64,000 nt of DNA, from the NCBI RefSeq assembly GCF_000151315.2, contig NW_011887300.1, positions 618,810-682,809 on the forward strand. Direction: 5' to 3'. Both the position numbers and the translations under genes were made by a program. The stretch comes from Capsaspora owczarzaki ATCC 30864 (lineage: Eukaryota > Opisthokonta > Filasterea). Under the pieces are notes generated by a model. The model was given only the letters and a program-made list of their open reading frames with translations. It ran no database searches and was not told the origin of the DNA. Below are positions 40,095 through 49,553 of the stretch, in pieces (within the stretch, counting starts at the first letter, position 1; each line of letters starts with the position of its first letter).

Positions 40095-40405
40095 CGTTCT
40101 TGCAGGGTTCATCCTCTGAATTGACCCGGACGTCACTCGGTTGAAATTGTGGACATGCCATAGCTCAAAGCAATACAGATACATGGATGCATAAACAGCA
40201 AGCAAGGCGAAGCAGTTGATATGAAAATCGGGTTTAAAGTGTCAAACAACATCCACAATACAAATGTCCTATGCACGCGCACTTGTCTGAGCATTTCTGA
40301 TACAACTCTTGTTTTTATTTATTTGTTTAGATCTACTTCAGTCCAAATCCTTGTTGCTGTTGTTGTTGCCTTTTTTTGTTTTTGTTTTTTTTTTTTCCAT
40401 TGAAG
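40095..40405. other. Intergenic spacer
   Basis: 311 bp between the ankyrin stop and the TPP1-like start. A poly-T run (40386-40397) immediately precedes the start region. No ORF of note. Confidence 0.4.
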
Positions 40406-43400
40406 ATGGCCAGCCTGATCCGCCATCCATGGATTCTGCAGGCAGTCGCTGGCACTGGCAAGACGCCGTCCTACCCGGCTGCCCAGCTCATCCGCGTAAG
40501 TTCCCTCTCATCTCACCTTCCCTGACGTTACCGTAGCTGTCTTCATGGGAGGCGGGGGGCCAAGTGCGCTCGCTCCCGTTTCATTCGAATCCACGGTTTT
40601 GGCGCGAAACTGGATTCGTTTCACTTTTCCCGCCCTTTTGCTTTCATGCTGCCGCGTCAACTCTGCTCTGTCGCCGGCAATCCAGATGCAAAACGCTTGT
40701 GGCAATGAGCACCGTGCCAATGGCAGGGCAGCAGAGCAGCTCTTTCCTCCCTCCCCAGTCGACTCACTTGGCCTGTCATTCATTGCAACAGTTCCTTCAC
40801 ATTGAGCCGTCGCCTCCACCACAAGCCGCCCCTGCCACCACCGCAAACCAGTCCGCAGTCAATGCTGCTGCCAGTGGGAGCACAGTAGGCGATGGCGCTG
40901 AGCCGGCTGCTGCTCCTGCCGCCCCACAACAACCCGTCTTTGCGTTGGGCGAGCTCAGCGACAATGTCTTCTCAGTCAAGTCCGTATTTACACCAGAAGC
41001 CATTGAGATGCACACCTCGTAAGTAACACATCGATACCCGCGTGGTTTGATGCGTCGATCAAACGTTGCAGCACATTTTTGCTACGTATTGGCAACAGCA
41101 AGTTAATTTCCGTTTTTGTTGGCGTCCTGTTGTGTTTTTCTCGTCTCAGAAAGCACCAAAAGCCACTCGCGCAGATCAAAGGGTGCGTGATGCACATTAA
41201 CAAGTTCCGGATTGTGCTCAACTCGACCAAGACAGACGTGATTCTCATTGTGGACGAATTCAACTTTGTCGGTTCGGAAGGCTGCCACCAGTTCGTGCCC
41301 TCGCTGCAAAGCCTCCTCGGCAATCCTGACGCAATAGCCGCACTAACCGAAATCAAGGCAGGTGTAGAAGCAGGCTCCCGTGGAATCCTCGTGTTCCAAA
41401 ACGCCCCGAAACTCGCGCAGCTGCCCTCCCTCCAGTCCGCCCCAAAGCAGCCAGCAGCTCCGCCACGTCAGGTTGAGGAAGTCTTGACCTGGGTAACGCG
41501 AGCCATGCCCGCGTGGAATCCTTCGCTGACCATCCGTCCACCATCGCCGCGTTTGGCCTTTCCGCCAACATCTGCCCATGCGAACGGCGCTGGCGATTCA
41601 GCGCAACCCATCACAAGCTCGACAAGTCGGCAAGTTTTGTCTTTTGCCGAGTTTGTGATTCCAGCGGATCAGGAAGAATTGCTCAATACGCTGCCAGGTA
41701 AGTTCTGAACATTGCAGTTGAACCTCATCTGATGTTGAGAAATGATGATGTCGGTCAATGTACCCCATCCTTTGAACTGTTTGATTGTTGAACAGGATGG
41801 GAAACGCGGCCAGTGGATGCGTTGAGCGAGGAGTTTACACCGGCGGGTGCGCACTCGCACTTTACACAATACCCAGCCGATCCGCCATACCAAAGAATGC
41901 AGGCTTCACAGGCCTATAGCTTGGCATCGCAAGTACCGAGACTGGATGGAGTCGGAGCCAACGATGCTGGAACGGAAAAGTTTGGCATGGACGACTGGAC
42001 GCACTCCCAGCTCGCCTCCGCCTTCCCACTGACCACGCATTCGGAAGAAGACGTGGTCAAGTTGGCCAACCCGGAGGTAAACGCTGCTGTTGATGTTGTT
42101 GCTGACTCGTGTGATTTTTGTGCAAGTATGCCAGTTTTTTTTGTTTTTCTCACTCAAAATGCCACCTTGCCGCTTTTTTTAACAGCTGATCGCCGTCACA
42201 GACTTGCCTCCGGATACTGGCGACTATCCTGCACTGGAAATGTACATTCCTTCGCCGCCACCAGCTGATGCTGATGGCTCCAACAACCCACCGGCAGAGG
42301 GTGCGGATCAACCCACTGCGATGCAAATCGAACCTTCCGCGACGACGACGACGACGACAACGACGACCTCGGCCGCGACTGCCATTACAGAGCATGCCCC
42401 TGTTGACGACGATGAGCCACCAGCTCACACTTTGACGTCTGAACCGCTTCCGACGAGCACCATTGCCGAGAATGCTTCTAGCCGCAATGTTGAGAATGAC
42501 AATGCGTCCACCGGTGATACTGACGCGCCAGGCCAGCCAACTTTGGCTCAGACGGCTACTGATGCTGAAAACAACATGGTCGAGAACGATTCAAGCCGCA
42601 GTGTCGAAAATGAGTCCGCCGTACCCAATGACGTGCCAGGCCATCAAAGTCCACCAAAGTCACCAGCCCAAGAAGCGGACAACGAGAGCCAACCCAAGTG
42701 GCCAAAGTCGGCCTTTGGCGAAGGAGTCGCATTTGTTCCTGACAGCACAGATAATAGCATGGAAGACTTTGACGAGGATTCGTTTACATCACCGGACATT
42801 GCGGGAGAGGCGGTAGAGTCTCGACGATCCGCCCCACGAAAGTATCTCCCTTTAGCGGGGCTCATTCCAAGGCAACCAGACCGACAAGTTACTGTCAATA
42901 TTGACAGTAATCTATTCGCTTTAAGCACTGTGCAGACCGACGACGAGTCCGCTTTGGAAACGGAACTGCCGCCGAACGAGTCTGCCTCCGCAAGAGCAGT
43001 GGTTACCTCAACGGGTGGCACCAAGACTCCCGACGCTGCTGCGGCTCCGCCCCAACCGAAAGAAACGCCTCATCTGTTCTCGCCCAATCCCAAGTCCCTT
43101 GCAACGCTTGCGTCCAAGCAGACTGCGCCGTCAACACCCTCGCCGACAACTGTTGCAGCGACCTTGCAACCCACCCCAAAAGGAGCTCATTCAGAGCGTG
43201 TTGCCATCGATTCTCCAACGTCTCCTACTTTTGCAGCTTCACGACGATCTCTGCCGAGCTTGAGCGCAACAGGTCCGGCAAAGAACGCCCACCCCGGCCG
43301 CGACCAACCCGTTGCCAGTCCATCCATTGCCAGACGGTGGTCCTCTGCTGCCTCCTCGTCGTCTCCCTCACCAAGCGTGCCCGCTGGCCAGCCCATGAAA

Positions 43401-43721
43401 CGAATCCGACTCGATGGCGAAGCCTCTAGTCCTGCGCTCGCCGGCGATAACACGATTGATGCTCAACCGCCGTCGCCGTTGCAGACTACAAGCATCAACG
43501 GGTTTGTGGTTCTTCCCCCTCTGCCCGCGGTTCTGGCTCATCGCCATCGCCAGCTTCTCCACGAACGCCAGCTGGACGAGCAGCGAAAATCGCGTGCGGC
43601 GGGTGATCCGTTGACTCCGGATGATCTGGCGTACTACCGTGCGCAATCGATTGCCCTCGGTGTCTTTGATGCTCCTCTCGGTGCCAGTGTCTTTGAAGCG
43701 ATCGATTACATGCACTGGTGA
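40406..43721 (+). CDS. TPP1/ACD-like shelterin OB-fold protein (putative)
   Basis: Candidate homologue of TPP1 (ACD), the shelterin subunit that pairs with POT1 and recruits telomerase. Exons 40406-40495, 40792-41018, 41150-41697, 41796-42076, 42186-43721; 893 residues, frame closes. The N-terminus reads HPWILQAVAGTGKTPSYPAA followed by QLIRFL, which matches the human TPP1 block starting RPWIRELILGSETPSS in spacing and residues. After a Pro/Ala insert comes SDNVFSVKSVFTPEA, matching human SDGTHSVRCLVTREA, then further OB-fold strands (QIKGCVMHINKFRI, DVILIVDEFNFVG). The remaining 650 residues are acidic, Ser/Thr/Pro-rich and poorly conserved, as expected of the family. The protein is longer than human (544). 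It was recognised by eye; no profile search was run. Converges on the LRR-kinase gene. Confidence 0.62.
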
Positions 43722-44469
43722 GACGATGGGATTGCGATAGCTTGTTGTAGGTGTTTTTTTACAGTTTGTTGGTGTTTCCAGTTTGTTCCCGCGCTGTCAA
43801 TTGTATTTTGTTGAGTTCTCTTGCACTGTCCACCGAAAGTCACCTTCGTCCCTCTGCAAAAAATCAACGCGCAGGTGAATGCGTTGCTGTGCAAAGGTGA
43901 CTGGGTCGTTTCAACACGCAATCCTGAGTTGCTTGACTCGTGCCGTCTTTGAACACTTTCTCGGCAATCGAATGGTGCAATTTTCACTCTGGGCGTGCTC
44001 CGATGGATGTCATGCAGCCACAGACTGCTGTGGTGAGCTCAGTCCCGACGCATCCACCGAAGACTCGAACAATTCGAACTCTGGGTCCTTTGTCAAACCG
44101 CCGACCTACAAGGCTTCGATCAAGCGTCGTTTCCGAGCATTGTTCTGTTTGTCGTAGGGGTCACGCAAGTGCAATGATTGATTGATAGAGTACCAGAAGG
44201 CGAATGTCCGAATTTCAACCACATAGATACTCCACTCTTAATCTTTGCGACGCTGTTCGGTTTCTCAATAGAATTTATGAATGTGTTACCTGAACACGAA
44301 CAAGAACAAACAATAGAAAAGCTCACGGGACGGATGTCTTGACGAACGTCCCTTCTTGAAACGACGTCGGACGTCGGATCATCCATTGAGCAGGCTCTAC
44401 GCGCAGGCACATGCGTGGCAGCACGAAATCAGCTTGGCATTGGCCGGGGCATTGAAACAGACCTTCCAA
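43722..44469. other. Convergent intergenic region with unexplained open frames
   Basis: 748 bp between the stops of the TPP1-like and kinase genes, long for convergent genes here (others 57-351 bp). On the plus strand two overlapping open frames (43815-43952 and 43879-44157) have protein-like composition, but no splice model joined them to the TPP1-like gene. Confidence 0.35.
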
Positions 44470-47400
44470 TCAGCTTTCGGAGTCTAGCTCAATCGAGTTT
44501 GTAATAGGAGACAGTTGCTCCTTGATGGCGCTGTAAGGATGACTCAGTCGTGAGATTGATTCATCGCTGACTTCTGCAGATTGTGAGTGCGGCTGCTGCT
44601 GCTCCATTCGAGAGTGAACGAGATCCGCCGAGATCCGCAGCTCCATCCTGCGATCCGGAGGTACTGCCGCATGAGCGTGCGCGCTGCCCTGGTCGACAGA
44701 TTGGCCTATCGTTGTTAGAATCTCGTCAAAGGTCGGTCGATCAACTCCATCGAGTTCGAGGCACGCAAGCGCAAGCTCCGCGACTGTGGTGGCAAACAAA
44801 CAGTCAGGTGCGCCCCACACGATCGACGTATCCAACTCCGAATCGAGCCGACCATGGTTTTTCAGCGCACGTTTCACTGCGCTTCCAAGCTTGATACCAG
44901 GCTGCTCCCCAGTCAGCAGCTCAAGCAGAATCATGCCGTACGAGTACACGTCCGTTTTGATGGAGACTTTGCCTTCCTCGAGGTACTGTGGGCAGATGTA
45001 CTTGTATGTTCCTGCAATTGTTTTCGTTTTGATGTAGTTTCGACCCTCTTGAGCTGGCATCGAGCGCGTTAGACCGAAATCGGCAACCTTTGCGTTGAAA
45101 TGAGCGTCCAGCAGCACATTGTCCGTCTTGAGATCCAAGTGGAACAGTGGCTGACCCGAAATGGCAGTCTGCACAAAGTGCATGGCGTTTGCAATATCGG
45201 TCGCAATGTTTCGGCGTTGAGCCCAGTTCAATGCAGGCGTCCCATCCTTGCGATCGAGACGATCGCGAACAGAACCGTTTGCCATCAGCTCGTAGACCAA
45301 GCAGCGCTCGTTGCCTTCCTGGGCATAGCACATAATGGTGACGATATTTGGGTGACGGAAACGCGACAGGGCTTCGAGCTCTGACTCGAACTGAGCCACG
45401 CCTTGGGTTGAATCCGCTGCCAACCGTTTGACCGCAACTCGCTGACCGCTCCACACACCAGAGTAGACGCTACCAAATCCACCACCACCGATGCGCTTGG
45501 ACTCTGAAAACTGCGCCGTTGCTTCCGATAGGACTTGCAACGACACTCGTGGAATGGTAGACATAACAGGTGCAGTGGCAGTGGTTTGCTGAGCTTGTTC
45601 CAGCTGAGCAATACGCGCCCGGAGTTGACGAACTTCCTGAGACATCGAATCAGACGCAGCGAGAGGCGCGTTGGCAGTATTGGATCGAAAAGCGGGCGAT
45701 GAACTCGGGGAAATGTTGGCATCTTGAACGCGGATGCGCTGATTATCGGCCCTGGAAAATGAATCAAGTCAGAAAGACAGTCACAGCCACAAACACCCGC
45801 AAGACAAGGGCACTCACGAGAACTCGCATTTTGCCGGAAGATTTTGGGATAAAAGCTGAACAGCACTTGAGGAGATTTGGTTGTCTGACAGGCTATCAAG
45901 TGAAAGCGAAAAGCAAATGTTGAACGACGTTCGGAATTCGATAGGTCATGTTGTTGCATCGTATTCTTCCATGTAGAGCCGCACAACCATCACCCAATCT
46001 ACCACAACAGAACCTTACATGAGTTTCGACAGATGCGCCTTATTGCAGAGTGCAGATCCGATAGCCTGTGCTCCCGCATCGCCGATTTGATTCGTATCCA
46101 TCCTAAAGCAGATTAACATCAGAAGCAAGCTATTCGTGAGCACAGACGAAGATGTGACACAAGCCCCAAACGTGCGACTACTATACCCGAACTCGGCGAG
46201 GGCAGTCGACGCCTGCAGCCCTTCAGCGATGGCACAAGCGCCGGTATCGCCAATCTTGTTATTGTTCAAGCTGTATCAAATTGGAAAAATTAGAACCGCA
46301 CGTCCCTAAACGCCTGCAACAGCACCAAACCTACCCGAGCACAGACAGATATGCCTTGTTTCGAAGTGCAGATCCTATCGCCTGTGCTCCCGCGTCGCCG
46401 ATTCGATTGGTATGCATGCTGTGCCAGACAAACATCAGAAGCAATCCATTTGTGAACGATACTGGAAATGGGATTCAAGGTCAAACGTGCGACTGCCACA
46501 CCCGAGCTCATTCAGCGCAGTCGACGCCTGCAGGCCTTCAGCGATGGCACCAGCTCCAATGTCACTAATCTTGTTATTGCCCAAGCTGTATCAAATCGGA
46601 AAAATTAGAACCGCACGCCCAAAGAACCTCTGTGACAACACTAGAACGTACTGGAGAACAGACAGATTCGCCTTGTCGCGAAGAGCAGATCCGATCGCCC
46701 GTGCTCCAGCGTCGCCGACTTGATTGGCGTGCATCCTGTGTCAGTCAAGTGTCAGTATCTTGCTATTTATGACTCAAGCTGAAACTTGCGACAGTACCAG
46801 AGTTTGGTCAGCCCAGGAGACGTCCGCAGCCCTTCAGCGATGGCACAAGCGCCGATATCGCCAATCCTGTTACTTTGCAAGCTGCGTCCCATCGGTGACA
46901 TCAGATACGCGCCACCTCCGAGAAGCATCGATACAGCGCACCAGAACGTACCGGAGAACAGACAGGTGGGCCTTGTCCCGAAGCGCACATCCGATCGCCG
47001 TTGCTCCCTCATCGCCGATTTGATTGGTATGCATGCTATACCAGACAAACATCAGAAGCAACCCATTTGTGAGCGAAGGCAAAAATGCCACCAAAGGTCA
47101 AGCGTGCGCCCACAATATTTGAATGATGCAACGCCAGCGCAAGCGATTCGCAAACGGATGATGAATCACCACGACCGAGTTGTCCCGGTTTGGTTTTGTG
47201 TCTCATACTTGAGCTCATTCAGCACCGTCGATGTTTGCAGGCCTTCTGCGATAGGGACAGCCCCAGCGTCACCAATCTTGTTCTGGCTCAAACTGTATCA
47301 AATCGCTGGAGTGAGAGTCGTGTCACCAACAGCCCCTGTGACTGCACCAGAAAAACTACTTGAGTGCAACTAGGGCCGGCTTGTTCCGAAGCGCAGATCC

Positions 47401-47732
47401 GATCGCTTGTGCTCCTATGTCGCCGATCTGGTTGTTTTGTAAACTATTTGACACAGTTCCAGGTCAGATCTCGTCTCGAGTGACTCCCCTTCCTTGCTAC
47501 AGCCTTACTTCAACCACTGCAGATTGTTGTTCTCCTCGAGGCCATTGGCAATCACCAATGCATCGTCATCGGTGATCCCTGAGTATGTGAGTCTGTTGTA
47601 GATTGCCGCGAAATAAGTCAGCGCGAAGAAACGGCCACGCCTCGGCCCTTAACACGATGCTTACATGACCCGAGTGGAAGACCTGGCTTTTTCAAATAGC
47701 GCTTGCTGCCGTGGTGTCAACACAGAAGCCAT
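44470..47732 (-). CDS. Intracellular LRR protein kinase (TKL-type)
   Basis: Exons in transcript order: 47732-47665, ten exons of exactly 84 nt (47592-47509, 47443-47360, 47292-47209, 47035-46952, 46881-46798, 46735-46652, 46585-46502, 46418-46335, 46270-46187, 46102-46019), 45892-45818, 45751-44470; 754 residues, frame closes. Each 84-nt exon encodes one 28-residue RI/NLR-type LRR (for example MHTNQIGDEGATAIGCALRD, NNKIGDTGACAIAEGLQAST). A short coiled coil (EVRQLRARIAQLEQ) precedes the kinase: IGGGGFGSVYSG, VAVKRL, HLDLKTDNVLLD, VADFGLTRS, KTDVYSYGMILLELLTGEQP. Lys, Asp and DFG are present, but the HRD Arg is Leu (non-RD). The fold resembles IRAK/plant RLK kinases, yet no signal peptide or TM segment is visible, so it is probably cytosolic. 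The substrate is unknown. Confidence 0.88.
46019..47443 (-). repeat. Tandem array of duplicated LRR exon-intron pairs
   Basis: Successive type-1 exons start at 46102, 46418, 46735 and 47035, a period of about 316, 317 and 300 bp, each unit being two 84-nt exons plus two introns. The introns are also similar between units (shared GAAAAATTAGAACCGCACG and ACATCAGAAGCAA blocks), so whole genomic units were duplicated, not only coding sequence. Confidence 0.85.
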
Positions 47733-49553
47733 CTGCAGTGGAACAGTCAGTCAAAGATGTCGCTAGCGGGCCGATTCTCAGCTCCACTCCCTCAGGTGTC
47801 CTCCTCGGTCGATTCAGGACGGCGCAGTCCACAATTGAGCAGGGTTTTTTACGTCGCGTTCATCGCCCTTGTCATGAGACTCGACGACAGAGCGGGATCA
47901 TTCGAGAAGCGGTTGTTTCATTCTCTATCATCCCAGTCCAATCCCAACGCTTTCCACCACCCACTCACTCACCAACCACCACGACCATCACCGACGGAAA
48001 TACAGGCTGAGTCAAGTTGATTGAATGGCAACGCTGGTGCCCGGGCTCTGGGCGATAGCGCGATCCGACCTAAGGGAGCAAGCTCAAAAGACGCCGACTC
48101 CAACAACGACGACATCGCGCGTTGCCACGATAGACTGGTGGATGAGATGATGCGTGTATGTGCGATTGTGTGTTGGTGGCGGACATGACGTCGATAGAGT
48201 GGAAAACGCGGCAAAACAACATCGAGAAGAGCAAAAACAACCAAAACAAAAAGGTTGATCAACCTGAACTTGGAAAACAAAGAGTGAGTTTTTGAATGAA
48301 TGCACAACGCACAAAGACACACAAACATTGGATGGAAATGGAAAACACAGAGTCAAGGGGGGGGGGTGTGGCTGGTTGAGCGTTTGTCAACAAAGCCGCT
48401 TGCTGCTCAGCCCTGATTCGGTCATCCCTCATTCTTGACAAAAAAAATCTCAATAAACGACACTCTGGCATCCTTTCTATACGCTTCAGTAGTGATTCCA
48501 GGCTGCGATCCGGGGTGGTCGTGTCAAACACTGGCTCCAAACAAAACGACCAAAGTTGCTCCATTTGATCCGCTGAAAAAAAACCACTGCGACTCGCAAC
48601 CAACGCTTAAGCTGTTCTCACCTTACTGCGATTCGTTCGGGTGCTACTTTTCGCCAAAACGCCGAGTCTCAGAAAAGTTCATTCTTTATTCTTTTTTTTT
48701 TCTTGATATTTTTGTGAGTTTGATTCCATTTTGAATGCTTCTTTCTTTCAACTGGGTTTTGTTTTTTCTTCGTTTTTGCTGATGCAATCGTGAAACTGGA
48801 TCAGCCAGTACGATGGAGATTGAGTGTGTGAGTGTGTGGGTGTGGGTGTGGATGTGTGTCTGGGTGTGGAGCAGCAACAAAAAGCAAAAAGCAAGAGAGG
48901 GGAAAAAAAAAACGAGATTTTCCCCCCTTTTTGCTTTTTTTTTTTTTTTTTTTTTTTGCTTTTCCATTGCTGCTTGTTCTTGTTCGTCCTGCGCCTCCAC
49001 CCGCTTTCAACCAACCATGCCATCCCCTTCTCTCTTTGTGGCACTGTTGCTCTGCGTCCGTCCGTCTGCGTGCTCGCCTTCCTCTTTGGTCGCTGTTCTT
49101 CCCCTTCTTTTTGCTTCTTTTTTTTTTTTTTTTTTTTTTTTGAAGCACGAGGCTTTTTCGTTCCTTGTTCCTGTTTTCCCCACACACACCACACACCACA
49201 CATAGGGCACTCCATTGGTTTAGTTCCATTTGGACTTTTTTCCCCCATTTGTTGCCCTCCACTTTCCTGCTTTTCATGTCTGCAACTGTTCGATTCAAAC
49301 CTTGTGTGTGCATTGGCTGATGCGCCATTGGAAGAAAAACAGTTGTTTTGGGGGAAATAAAGAAAAAAAGAAAAAAAAAAAAGTCATGCGCTCTCTTGTT
49401 ACTGAACTTTGCTATCGTGTTTTGTTTGATTCTGATTGAAATTGACCGCGCTACTCGTCGTGCTCACCAAAAAATATCATAACTTTTTTTTGTTTCTCGT
49501 CCTTTCTTCTTTTCTCTCTTCTCTCTTCTCTCTCATTCTTCTCGACAGCAACC
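47733..49553. other. Divergent intergenic region (LRR-kinase / V-ATPase)
   Basis: 1.8 kb with a poly-C run (48357-48366 reads G on plus), T-runs (48937-48957, 49119-49141) and GT-rich stretches. It holds the promoters of both flanking genes and one candidate minus-strand exon listed separately. A CAG acceptor four bases before the V-ATPase ATG suggests a 5'-UTR intron. Confidence 0.4.
48259..48572 (-). other. Candidate coding exon, unassigned
   Basis: On the minus strand an acceptor-like T8-CAG at 48573 is followed by an open frame with an internal ATG at 48564. It starts MEQLWSFCLEPVFDTTTPDR and continues through KRIERMPECRLLRFFLSRMR and AEQQAALLTNAQPAT. This first 70-residue part is charged and protein-like, unlike the rest of the spacer. 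It could be an upstream exon of the LRR-kinase gene or a small separate gene. No frame-consistent splice to either was established and I recognise no family. Confidence 0.3.
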
